DNA of 40,530 bases from JBOGWA01 sp050693155. GTDB lineage: Bacteria; Actinomycetota; UBA4738; CALAEC01. The stretch spans positions 1 to 40,530 of the forward strand of contig JBOGWA010000105.1 of the NCBI GenBank assembly GCA_050693155.1. Direction: 5' to 3'. Below, in pieces: positions 15,699-23,510 of this stretch (the stretch's first letter is position 1; each line of letters opens with the position of its first letter). A program made the translations under genes and the position numbers. The notes below the pieces were generated by a model. The model was not told the DNA's origin. It did no database searches and saw only the letters and a list, made by a program, of their open reading frames with translations.

Positions 15699-17360
15699 AT
15701 GAGCACTCGGGCCGAGGCTCTCGGGACGACCTGGAAACGATGGACGATGGTCGCCGTCATTCTGGGGTCCGGGGTCGTCTTTCTCGACACCTCGGTCGTC
15801 AACCTGGCCCTTCCGCGAATCGGTCGGGAGCTGAAGAGCAGCCTGTTCGGAACGTTCGAGGCGCAGTCGTACGTTTCGAACGGCTACTTCCTGACCCTCT
15901 CGGCGCTCCTGATTCTGGCCGGCGCGCTCACGGACTACCACGGCCGCAAGCGGCTGTTCTCCATCGGACTCGTCGGATTTGGGGTCACCTCGTTCCTGTG
16001 TGGGATCGCCTGGAACATGGAGTCGCTCATCCTGTTCCGCATCCTCCAGGGCGCCACGGGGGCCATCGTCGTCCCCGGCTCCCTCGCAATCATCACGGCG
16101 AGCTTCAAGGGGGAGGAGCAGGGCAGGGCGTTTGGAATCTGGGCCGCCGCTTCGGCGGCGACGACGATCCTGGGCCCGTTCGTCGGCGGCGTCCTGGTGG
16201 ACTCGATCTCGTGGAGAGCGGTGTTCTTCCTCAACGTTCCCTTCCTGCTGGTTGCCTATCTCGCCACCGTCCGGTACGTGCCCGAGTCGCGAGACGAGGA
16301 CGCGACGGGGACCTTCGATTGGCTCGGCTCGCTCGTGGTCGTCCTCGCGGTCGGAGGGCTCGCGTTCGGGACGATCCGCGGGCAGCAACGCGGCTGGGGG
16401 GAGCCGGCGGCCTATCTCAGCCTTGCGATCGGCGGAATCGCCGCGGTCGCCTTCCCGATCATGATGAAGGTCCGCCGGAACCCGCTCGTCCCGCTCAAGC
16501 TGTTCGGGTCGCGCAACTTCACCGTCACGAACATCTCCACGTTCGTGATCTACGGGGCCCTGTACGTGACCTTCTACATCAGCTCGGTCTTCCTCATCGG
16601 AACGCTCGGCTACTCGGAGCCCGCGGCGGGAATCGCGCTGCTTCCCGATGCGATCCTGCTGACGCTCTTCTCGACGAAGATCGGTCAGCTGGCCGCGCGA
16701 TACGGGCCCAGGCTCTTCATGGCGGTCGGCCCGGCCGTTATGGGTCTCGGAATCCTCCTGCTCCTTCGCGTCCCGGCCGAGAGCGCTCCCTGGGTACTGG
16801 GGACCGAATCGGGTGAGCGGATCCTTCCTCCCACTGATTATTTCGTGGACATCCTGCCGGCGCTGCTCCTGTTCGGTGCGGGCCTCGCGGTCATGGTCGC
16901 TCCGCTGACCACCGCGTTGATGACCTCGGTCCCCGAACGGAACTCGGGCGTCGCGTCCGCAGTCAACAACGCGATCTCTCGGGTGGGTGCTCCACTCGTG
17001 CTCGCCGGGATCTTCGTGGCGGTCGTCTCCAGCTTCTACGGAACGATCGCCGAACGCGTTCCCGGGACGAACGTCGACGCGTCGGAGTTCCGCCAACAGG
17101 TGGCGCCCCTCAACCCACCGGCGGAAGGCGTCTCCTCCCAGGTGGCAGGCGCCGCCCGTGAGGCTTCGACCGACGCCTTCCACCTCGCGATGCTGGTCGC
17201 GGCCGGCCTCATGTTCACCGGCGCGGCCGTCAACGGGATAGGCATCAGGAACCCGAAGCGTGAACCGTCTGCGGCCGAGCGGAAAGCGATGCTGGAGAAG
17301 TCAAAATCCACGGCGCGGAAGACGACGCTGGCGAAGACGACACGACGTCGTCGCTCCTAA
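15699..17360 (+). CDS. MFS multidrug-type exporter, DHA2 (14-helix) family
   Basis: The 553-aa integral membrane protein has the 14-helix DHA2 drug:proton antiporter pattern. Helix 1 carries GSGVVFLDTSVVNLALP (motif D1). The A motif between helices 2 and 3 is LTDYHGRKRLF, and motif C-like glycine/proline segments (ILGPFVGGVLVDSISWR) follow. Helices continue to about residue 520. The cytoplasmic C-terminus is very basic (KSKSTARKTT...RRRRS). The ATG has gaggggg upstream. Substrate is unknown; family members export cationic drugs, lipids or siderophores. A DUF1684 gene follows after 10 nt and may be co-transcribed. Confidence 0.9.
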   Translation: MSTRAEALGTTWKRWTMVAVILGSGVVFLDTSVVNLALPRIGRELKSSLFGTFEAQSYVSNGYFLTLSALLILAGALTDYHGRKRLFSIGLVGFGVTSFLCGIAWNMESLILFRILQGATGAIVVPGSLAIITASFKGEEQGRAFGIWAAASAATTILGPFVGGVLVDSISWRAVFFLNVPFLLVAYLATVRYVPESRDEDATGTFDWLGSLVVVLAVGGLAFGTIRGQQRGWGEPAAYLSLAIGGIAAVAFPIMMKVRRNPLVPLKLFGSRNFTVTNISTFVIYGALYVTFYISSVFLIGTLGYSEPAAGIALLPDAILLTLFSTKIGQLAARYGPRLFMAVGPAVMGLGILLLLRVPAESAPWVLGTESGERILPPTDYFVDILPALLLFGAGLAVMVAPLTTALMTSVPERNSGVASAVNNAISRVGAPLVLAGIFVAVVSSFYGTIAERVPGTNVDASEFRQQVAPLNPPAEGVSSQVAGAAREASTDAFHLAMLVAAGLMFTGAAVNGIGIRNPKREPSAAERKAMLEKSKSTARKTTLAKTTRRRRS

Positions 17361-17370
17361 GGGCGGGGTC

Positions 17371-17985
17371 GTGACCGACCGTCCAGCAGACATCGTCGAG
17401 TTGCTGGACTGGAAGCGCCGTATGTTCGACCTCTACCGGCGGATCCGTGAGTCCACCGACGTGCCTGCCGCCTGGGAGGAGTGGAAGCGAACGCGGGACG
17501 AGCTCTTTGCCAAGCACCCTCAGTCGCCGCTTCCCGCGAGCGAGCGCGCAGGCTTCCGCGGACTCTCCTATTTCGACTACGACCCCGCCGCGCGAGTCCT
17601 CGCCGACATCGAAGAGGCGGAACCGGAACGGCTTGCGATCGCGTCCAGCACGGGAGGGGTACACGAGTTCACCCGGCTCGGCCGGGCCGCCTTTGAGCTC
17701 CGGGACGAACGCCTACGTCTCGATCTTTACTGGCTGGAGGGATACGGCGGGGGATTGTTCCTTCCCATTCGAGATCAAACGAGCGGGAGCGAGTCCTATG
17801 GGTCCGGTCGCTATCTTCTCGACACCGTGAAGGGCGCCGACCTCGGCATGGAGGGGAGCCGCCTCGTTCTCGATTTCAACTTCGCCTACAGCCCGTCATG
17901 CTGCTACGACGGGAAATGGGACTGTCCTCTGACGCCCCCTGCCAACCGTCTCCCCGTGCCCGTTCGGGCAGGGGAGCGCATCTAG
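17371..17985 (+). CDS. DUF1684 family protein
   Basis: The 204-aa protein belongs to the DUF1684 family, recognised by the region FRGLSYFDYDP, the central LYWLEGYGGGLFLPIRDQTSG, and the conserved C-terminal segment NFAYSPSCCYDGKWDCPLTPPAN with its cysteines. No signal peptide or membrane helix is visible, and no biochemical role is established to my knowledge. The GTG start has gggcgggg just upstream. A strong hairpin terminator lies right after the stop and serves this gene and the convergent importer operon. Confidence 0.85.
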   Translation: MTDRPADIVELLDWKRRMFDLYRRIRESTDVPAAWEEWKRTRDELFAKHPQSPLPASERAGFRGLSYFDYDPAARVLADIEEAEPERLAIASSTGGVHEFTRLGRAAFELRDERLRLDLYWLEGYGGGLFLPIRDQTSGSESYGSGRYLLDTVKGADLGMEGSRLVLDFNFAYSPSCCYDGKWDCPLTPPANRLPVPVRAGERI

Positions 17986-17987
17986 GC

Positions 17988-18015
17988 AAAAGGGCCCGCC
18001 GAGGCGGGCCCTTTG
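17988..18015. terminator. Bidirectional intrinsic terminator
   Basis: A 12-bp perfect stem, aaagggcccgcc with ggcgggcccttt (17989-18000 and 18003-18014), is flanked by A-rich and T-rich arms so that it can end transcripts from both strands. It sits between the convergent DUF1684 gene and the osmoprotectant-binding protein gene. Confidence 0.85.
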
Positions 18016-18032
18016 CCATGTCGCCCTTCTTT

Positions 18033-18983
18033 CTACTCCGCCGGTTTTGCCAGATCGCTTACCGCCCCGAGCCCGAACTGCTCCGCCGTCTCCGGAGTGA
18101 CGACGAACGCGTTCGTGTCGTTGGCCGACGACGAATCGAGCAGCTCGAGATCGCCCTGGGCGAGCAGTGGACCGAGGAGTTCCCGGTTCGCGTCCGGGTC
18201 ACCGGAGGCGGCCGCCTCCGGATCGAGGAACAGCAGCAGCGACCCGAGATACTCGGGCGCGATGTCGACTTCCCCGTTTGCCATGGCCGGCTGAAGGATC
18301 TCCCGCGATTCCAGCGTCAGCTGGCGATCGACGGTGTATCCGCCCGCCTCGAGCGTCTGGGCGTACATCTCCGCGACGATTTGGTTCTCGGCGAACGCAA
18401 CGGCGCCGACCGTGACCTTACCGCTGCCGGTCGATCCTCCCAGGAGGTCGTTCTCCTCCAAGAAGTCGGCGGCCACCTCGGCAGGGTCCTCACCGTCGAT
18501 CTCGACCCGTCCGTTTAGCTCGGTGACGTTCTCGGTCGTGAGGGCCGCGCTGATCGCGTTCAGCCGCTCGTTGATCGCGCCGTCGAGAACCTCGCTACGG
18601 ACGACCGGGGTGATGTTCTCGGCCGTTTGAAGCGCCTGGTCGTCCTCGAGAAGGATCCATCCGTTCTCACCAATGACGCTGGAGGTGGAGAAGAGCAGCG
18701 CGACGTCAATCTCGCCGCTCTCCAGCGCCTCAACGGTCAGAGGACCTCCGACGTCGAGCGGGACGAAGCTGCCGAACTCGACCCCGTAGACGTCTCGGAG
18801 ACCGGGAATGCAGAAGGGACGCTCCGGGCACTCCGGTGGCCCTCCGAGCGTCAGCTGACTGGCGATCGTCGCGCCAGCTCCATCACCATCCCCACCCGAC
18901 GTTCCGCCGCCGCCGCACGCTGCTGCTACCAGCGCGAGTGCGAGGAGCGCCGCCCCGAGAACGGTTGTGCGGAATTTCCGCAT
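18033..18983 (-). CDS. Osmoprotectant ABC importer substrate-binding lipoprotein, circularly permuted
   Basis: Substrate-binding lipoprotein of the OpuC/ProX-type glycine betaine/choline family, 316 aa. The signal peptide ends in a lipobox (VAAAC, Cys23), followed by a Gly/Asp-rich linker. In known members the order is KxxVGS...E...LISDLK first, then LGxPxE...GL..YG... and a C-terminal EDPxxVAxxFLxE. Here the order is reversed. Residues about 43-181 (LTLGGPPECPE to DFLEENDLL) are the canonical second half. Then comes GGSTGSG, and residues 189-316 (KVTVGAVAFAENQ to VSDLAKPAE) are the canonical first half. Both halves look complete, so this is a circular permutant rather than a fragment. The ATG has agaggggg upstream. 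It lies 116 nt after the permease gene and may have its own promoter (TACGAT at 19049-19044). Confidence 0.93.
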   Translation of the reverse strand: MRKFRTTVLGAALLALALVAAACGGGGTSGGDGDGAGATIASQLTLGGPPECPERPFCIPGLRDVYGVEFGSFVPLDVGGPLTVEALESGEIDVALLFSTSSVIGENGWILLEDDQALQTAENITPVVRSEVLDGAINERLNAISAALTTENVTELNGRVEIDGEDPAEVAADFLEENDLLGGSTGSGKVTVGAVAFAENQIVAEMYAQTLEAGGYTVDRQLTLESREILQPAMANGEVDIAPEYLGSLLLFLDPEAAASGDPDANRELLGPLLAQGDLELLDSSSANDTNAFVVTPETAEQFGLGAVSDLAKPAE

Positions 18984-19099
18984 GGGTAAACCCCCTCTCT
19001 TCCGATCGCGGGGAGCCCAACCCCCTGGGCGTAGGGCGTCCGAATCGTACTAGATGCCCGAAACCACAGGGGTAGCGCGCCTATTCCCGCCCAGTTGGA

Positions 19100-19849
19100 T
19101 CAGATTCCGGTGTCCCGCGAGGCGGCGATGATCGGTGCGCTCGGGCGCCTGGGACCCTCGGACTTCGTCCGGGGCGAGGCGGCCCGCTCGAGGAGGCCGA
19201 ACGCGACTTCCGTGACGATCGCAAGGAGGGCCACGAGCACCGCCCCCGCGAAGATCTGCTCGCGGCGGCCGGCGGCGAAGCCGTCGATGATGAAACGCCC
19301 GAGACCCCCTCCGGCTACCACCGCCGCGAGCGTGGCCGTCGCCACCACCTGGACCGAGGCGGTCCGCAGGCCGGCCATGATCAGGGGCACCCCGAGTGGA
19401 AGCTCGATGTGCCTGAGGATTCCCAGGCCGGTCATGCCCATGCCCCGGGCCGCCTCCAGGGTCTCGGGCGCCACGTTCTGAATCCCGATGTAGGTGTTCG
19501 TGAGGATGGGCGGGATCGCGAGGAGTACGAGCGCGAAGATCACGGGGGGCCGAAGCGATGCGGGGCTGCGCAGCCCGATCCCGAGCCACACAACGAACAG
19601 GAAGAGCAGGCCAAAGGACGGAATGGCTCGCCCAAGGTTGGCGACCGAGGCAACGAGGAACTCGAAGCGCCGCCGGTGTCCGATCCACATCCCGAGAGGA
19701 AGCGCGATCGCCGCACCGATCGCGACCGATACGAAGGACATGATCAGATGCTCCGCGAGTCGGTTCGGGACACCGAATTGGCCCGACCAGTGGTCGGCCT
19801 GGGTGAACCAGGTGACCACCTCCGACCAGAACCCCGGGTCGTTGTTCAT
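19100..19849 (-). CDS. Osmoprotectant ABC importer permease (OpuCB/CD type)
   Basis: The 249-aa permease of the ProW/OpuC family has about five to six membrane helices. It carries the EAA loop in APETLEAARGMGMTGLGILRHIELPLGVPLI, which contacts the ATPase. The start ATG (MNNDPGF) lies in a 4-nt ATGA overlap with the stop of the other permease. An upstream extension in the same frame is not real, because it lies inside that gene. The C-terminus ends in a polar segment. It pairs with the 221-aa permease to form the heterodimeric channel. Confidence 0.92.
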   Translation of the reverse strand: MNNDPGFWSEVVTWFTQADHWSGQFGVPNRLAEHLIMSFVSVAIGAAIALPLGMWIGHRRRFEFLVASVANLGRAIPSFGLLFLFVVWLGIGLRSPASLRPPVIFALVLLAIPPILTNTYIGIQNVAPETLEAARGMGMTGLGILRHIELPLGVPLIMAGLRTASVQVVATATLAAVVAGGGLGRFIIDGFAAGRREQIFAGAVLVALLAIVTEVAFGLLERAASPRTKSEGPRRPSAPIIAASRDTGI

Positions 19850-20511
19850 TGGAGTCCCCGCACTCGAGCGGTCCTCGACCACGGCGTGATTCCCCGCTGG
19901 GCAAGAAGGAAGAGTGCGTCGAAACCGATGGCGAGTGCGACGGACAGGGCCACCGCGACGACGATCATGAATTGGGGAAAGAGGCGCCGAAAGGCGCCAA
20001 GCATCAGCGCGCCGAGCCCTCCCTGGCCGATGAGCGCCGTAACGGTTACCAGCCCGATCGTGGTCACCGTGGCGATGCGGAGCCCCCCAACGATCGCCGG
20101 AAGCGCCAGCGGGAGCTCGACCCGCCAGAGAAGCTGTCGTTTCGTGTATCCCATCCCCCGGGCGGCCTCCTTCAGCTCGCTCGGCACGCCCCGGAACCCG
20201 GTCACGGTGTTCCGGATGAGGATGAGAAGCGTGTAGGAGACGAGGCCGATCTCCGCGGTCAAGGTGGACAGGCCGGTCCACGGGAGCAGGAACGCGAAGA
20301 GCGCGAGACTCGGAATCGTGTACAGGATTCCGGTGACCGACGTTAGCGGGGGATACCAGCGGGGGCGCCGGTAGGCGAGCACCGCAAGCGGAAAGGCGAT
20401 GAGGAGCCCGATGCCGACCGCAAGGAACGTCAGCCAGAGGTGCTCGAGGATCCTGTCTCCGACGAGGTCGAGGTGACGCGCGAGCCACCCCCAGTCCCAG
20501 AACGATCTCAC
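19846..20511 (-). CDS. Osmoprotectant ABC importer permease (OpuCB/CD type)
   Basis: The 221-aa permease has an N-terminal amphipathic segment, then helices from about residue 22 (ILEHLWLTFLAVGIGLLIAFPL). The EAA motif is in PSELKEAARGMGYTKRQLLWRVELPLALPAI, and VTALIGQGGLGALM follows. It starts with GTG overlapping the ATPase stop (GTGA) and ends overlapping the second permease (ATGA). The operon order on the minus strand is ATPase, permease, permease, binding protein. Which permease corresponds to CB or CD cannot be decided from sequence. Confidence 0.92.
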   Translation of the reverse strand: MRSFWDWGWLARHLDLVGDRILEHLWLTFLAVGIGLLIAFPLAVLAYRRPRWYPPLTSVTGILYTIPSLALFAFLLPWTGLSTLTAEIGLVSYTLLILIRNTVTGFRGVPSELKEAARGMGYTKRQLLWRVELPLALPAIVGGLRIATVTTIGLVTVTALIGQGGLGALMLGAFRRLFPQFMIVVAVALSVALAIGFDALFLLAQRGITPWSRTARVRGLQ

Positions 20512-21602
20512 GCGATGATCTCCTTCGAGATCCGCTCCAGCGTGAGGATGCCCCGGTAGCGTTCCCTTTCGTCGACCACGACCGCGACGTTCGTCCGCGA
20601 CGTGACGATCGAATCGAGCGCCTCTCGAAGTGAGCTATCGGCGGTCACGTACGCGCCGAACTTCCGCGGTGTGGCCTCCCCGACGGTCGAGACGCCGACG
20701 AGATCGTCGGTATCGACCCAGCCGCGAAGGTCCCCGTCATCGACGACCGCAACCCAGTCGTAGCCGGAACGATCGATCTCCTGCTTTGCGTCGCTCGCAG
20801 CCGTCGATGAGCTCACGACGGGGCCCTCCTCGACCTCGATCGAGGAGATGGCGAGAAGCGACAGGCGCTTCAGGCCACGCTCTTTGCCGACGAAGTCCTT
20901 CACGAACTCGTTCGCGGGAGTTGCGAGGATCTCCTCCGGCGGCGCGAACTGCTCGAGGACTCCACCGATGTTCAGGATCGCGATCCGGTCTGCCAACTTG
21001 ATGGCCTCGTCGATGTCGTGGGTGACGAAGACGATCGTCTTCTTGAGGCGTTCTTGAATCTCGAGAAACTGGTCCTGAAGCAGGCCACGAACGATCGGAT
21101 CCACCGCCCCGAACGGCTCGTCCATCAACATGACAGGTGGATCGACGGCCAGCGCCCTCGCGACGCCCACCCGTTGTTGCTGTCCGCCGGAGAGCTCGGC
21201 CGGGTACCGGTCCAGGAGGTCCTCAGAGAGCTGAAGCATTGCCGCGAGCTCGAGGGCACGCGCGCGCGCTCGCCGATCATCCCACTCGAGGAGGCGCGGG
21301 ACCGTTGTGATGTTCTGGGCGATCGTGCGGTGGGGAAGAAGTCCGACGTTTTGGATCACGTACCCGATGCCTCGACGGAGCTGCACGGGATCCTGCTCCA
21401 TGACGTCCGTGCCGTTCACAATGATCGAGCCGCTTGTGGGCTCGATCAAACGGTTGATCATCTTGAGTGTCGTCGTTTTTCCGCAGCCGGAAGGACCCAC
21501 GAGGACGACCATCTCCCCCTCGTCGACCTCGAGCGAGAGGTCCCGTACCGCGGCCACGCCGTCCTGGCCGTATTTCTTCTGGACGTTTCGGAAGGAGATC
21601 AT
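20508..21602 (-). CDS. opuCA: Osmoprotectant ABC importer ATPase with CBS domains
   Basis: The 364-aa ATPase powers glycine betaine/choline-type uptake. Walker A is VGPSGCGKTTTLK, the Q-loop region is IGYVIQNVGLLPH, the signature is LSGGQQQRVGVARALA, Walker B is VMLMDEPFGAVDP and the His-switch is FVTHDIDEA. The C-terminal ~110 residues form a tandem CBS pair (GWVDTDDLVGV and VVVDERERYRGILTLE), which in OpuA-type importers senses ionic strength or nucleotides. The first CBS is degenerate. The ATG lies only 25 nt from the divergent MBL gene, and CATAAT ends about 14 nt before it on the minus strand. No good Shine-Dalgarno is seen. Confidence 0.94.
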   Translation of the reverse strand: MISFRNVQKKYGQDGVAAVRDLSLEVDEGEMVVLVGPSGCGKTTTLKMINRLIEPTSGSIIVNGTDVMEQDPVQLRRGIGYVIQNVGLLPHRTIAQNITTVPRLLEWDDRRARARALELAAMLQLSEDLLDRYPAELSGGQQQRVGVARALAVDPPVMLMDEPFGAVDPIVRGLLQDQFLEIQERLKKTIVFVTHDIDEAIKLADRIAILNIGGVLEQFAPPEEILATPANEFVKDFVGKERGLKRLSLLAISSIEVEEGPVVSSSTAASDAKQEIDRSGYDWVAVVDDGDLRGWVDTDDLVGVSTVGEATPRKFGAYVTADSSLREALDSIVTSRTNVAVVVDERERYRGILTLERISKEIIA

Positions 21603-21612
21603 CGGCGGTGTA

Positions 21613-21618
21613 TACGAT
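21613..21618 (+). promoter_or_regulatory. -10 box of the MBL-hisS-aspS operon
   Basis: TACGAT ends 9 nt before the ATG at 21628, so the mRNA would have almost no leader. It lies in the 25-nt space shared with the divergent importer promoter. Confidence 0.35.
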
Positions 21619-21627
21619 TATGCCTCG

Positions 21628-22263
21628 ATGTTCCTCGACGTCCTCTCCGATAATCCCTTCGGCACGAACTGCTGGGCGGCGTCGGCGGATGACTCGGAGG
21701 AGGCCGTCGTCATCGACCCCGGATTCGACCCCGACGCCGTCGCGAGGATGCTCGAGCGGGCGCAGAAGCGCCTGGTGGCCGTGCTTGCGACGCACGGCCA
21801 CGCCGACCACATCGGTTCCGTCCCAGGCGTGTGCGGGGATGACGTGCCGCTCTACATCCACGAGGCGGATGAGCTCGCGCTCACCGACCAGGTCGCGTGG
21901 GGCGCCGGGTACCCGGCGCTCGGCTCTTTCCGCCCGAAGGAAGTGCGCGCGATCCGAGATGGAGACGTGCTCGAGTTCGGCGCGTTCCGGATCGAGGTCG
22001 TCCACTCTCCGGGGCACACTCCCGGCCACGTCTGCTACCGGACCGATGGAGTCTTCTTCTCGGGAGACTTGGTGTTTCGCGAAAGCATTGGGCGGTACGA
22101 CTTTCCGAACTCGAGCGAGCGCGACATGCTCGCGAGCCTCGACCGATTCCTGCAGCTCCCTGATGCGCTGAATGTCTACCCGGGGCACGGCCCCAAGACG
22201 ACGGTCGGTATCGAGCGAGCGTCGAACCCGTGGCTGCTGTCGCTGGCCCGGGAAGGTCGTTGA
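21628..22263 (+). CDS. MBL-fold metallohydrolase (glyoxalase II-like)
   Basis: The 211-aa protein has the metallo-beta-lactamase fold with an intact metal motif THGHADH (H56, H58, D60, H61), further ligands in HSPGHTPGH and FSGDLVF, and the terminal VYPGHGP. It resembles the glyoxalase II/YcbL subgroup found next to hisS in many bacteria, but the substrate is not determined. The ATG at 21628 is the first in-frame start after the promoter region. The stop overlaps hisS in TTGA. No signal sequence is present. Confidence 0.92.
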   Translation: MFLDVLSDNPFGTNCWAASADDSEEAVVIDPGFDPDAVARMLERAQKRLVAVLATHGHADHIGSVPGVCGDDVPLYIHEADELALTDQVAWGAGYPALGSFRPKEVRAIRDGDVLEFGAFRIEVVHSPGHTPGHVCYRTDGVFFSGDLVFRESIGRYDFPNSSERDMLASLDRFLQLPDALNVYPGHGPKTTVGIERASNPWLLSLAREGR

Positions 22264-23510
22264 GCGACTTCTCGCCGCCCCGGGGGACCCAGGACCTACT
22301 CCCGCCGCTCTCCGATGCGCTGGAGATCCTCGCCGAGGGCGCGGCCTCGGTCGCTCGTCTCTACGGTTTCAGCCGTGTGGAGACGCCGGCGTTCGAATCC
22401 ACGGAGCTTTTCTCGAGGGGGGTCGGCGAGTCCTCGGACATCGTGACGAAAGAGATGTACACGTTCGAAGACCGGGGAGGTCGGAGCTTGACCCTGCGGC
22501 CGGAGGGTACCGCTCCGGTCGTCCGCGCCTACCTCGCGCATCGACAGGAGCTCCCGATCCCTTTCAAGGGGTACTACATCGTCCCCATGTTCCGTCACGA
22601 ACGCCCCCAGGCCGGGCGGATGCGCCAGCACACGCAGTTCGGGGTGGAAATCATCGGGACGGACGCACCCGCAGCCGACGTGGAAGTCATCTCGGTCGCG
22701 AACCGATTCCTTTCCGACCGTGCCCAATCGGTCCTGCGTGTGAACAGCATCGGCGACTCCGTGTGCCGCCCCGCGCACCGCGAAGCCCTCCTGGTGTTCC
22801 TAGAGGAGCGAAAGGAGCGATTGTGCTCTGACCACCGCGGCCGCTGGCAGCAGAATCCCTTTCGGGTTCTCGACTGCAAGCGAGAGGAGTGCCGAGAGGC
22901 CACAGAGGGAGCGCCCCGAACGCTCGACTACCTCGACGATGCGTGCCGGTCGCACTTCGACGACGTGAAGGCGGGGCTCGAGGACGAGGGGATCCGCTAC
23001 GAGGTCGACGACCGCCTCGTCCGCGGACTCGACTACTACACGCGGACGGCGTTCGAGTTTGTGAGCGAGGTGCTCGGTCCGACCCAGTCGACACTGTGCG
23101 GAGGTGGCCGCTACGACGGGCTGGCGGAAGCGCTCGGCGGCGATCCGGCGCCGGGCATCGGGTTCGGGCTCGGCTTGGAGCGGATGTTGCTCGCCATGGA
23201 GAAGGAAGGGAAGCCGCTCCCGGCCCCGGACGCCACCTCGCTGTTCGTGGTCGCGATCGGAGAGGCGGCCAACCGAGAAGCCTGGAAGCTGGTTCGATCC
23301 CTGCGGGCCGGAGGGATCGTGGCCGAGGCCTCCCTCGAGGACCGGCCGCTGAAGGCCCAGCTGAAGATGGCCGACCGGGCCGGTGTCCGGTATGCGGCGA
23401 TCCTGGGAGACCGCGAGCTCGCCCAGGGTCTGGTCACCATCCGGCGGATGAGCGATGGGGAGCAGCACGAGGTCACGCTCTCCGAGGTCCGCGAATGGAT
23501 CACCCGTTGA
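22260..23510 (+). CDS. hisS: Histidyl-tRNA synthetase
   Basis: HisS attaches histidine to tRNA-His. The 416-aa class II enzyme begins with the family motif PPRGTQDLLPP. Motif 2 is FRHERPQAGRMRQHTQFGVE. The histidine-specific signature is VRGLDYYTRTAFEF, with GGGRYDGL following, and motif 3 is GIGFGLGLERML. A C-terminal anticodon-binding domain follows (VVAIGEAAN...). I chose the TTG at 22260, within a TTGA overlap with the MBL gene and preceded by gggaagg. The longer in-frame extension runs into the MBL gene. Length is normal. Confidence 0.95.
   Translation: MSDFSPPRGTQDLLPPLSDALEILAEGAASVARLYGFSRVETPAFESTELFSRGVGESSDIVTKEMYTFEDRGGRSLTLRPEGTAPVVRAYLAHRQELPIPFKGYYIVPMFRHERPQAGRMRQHTQFGVEIIGTDAPAADVEVISVANRFLSDRAQSVLRVNSIGDSVCRPAHREALLVFLEERKERLCSDHRGRWQQNPFRVLDCKREECREATEGAPRTLDYLDDACRSHFDDVKAGLEDEGIRYEVDDRLVRGLDYYTRTAFEFVSEVLGPTQSTLCGGGRYDGLAEALGGDPAPGIGFGLGLERMLLAMEKEGKPLPAPDATSLFVVAIGEAANREAWKLVRSLRAGGIVAEASLEDRPLKAQLKMADRAGVRYAAILGDRELAQGLVTIRRMSDGEQHEVTLSEVREWITR

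Noticed and set aside
15636..17183. Upstream extension of the minus-strand CNB frame into the MFS gene region
   Set aside because: Composition is a shadow of the MFS gene; the GTG at 15635 matches the domain start and has a -10 box 8 nt upstream.
18033..18983. Binding protein as a truncated or frameshifted pseudogene
   Set aside because: Signal peptide, lipobox and both complete half-domains are in one uninterrupted frame; only their order is unusual.
18984..19099. Hidden small gene or terminator between permease and binding-protein genes
   Set aside because: No coding potential and no hairpin with a T-run; only a possible TACGAT -10 box and the binding-protein Shine-Dalgarno are seen.
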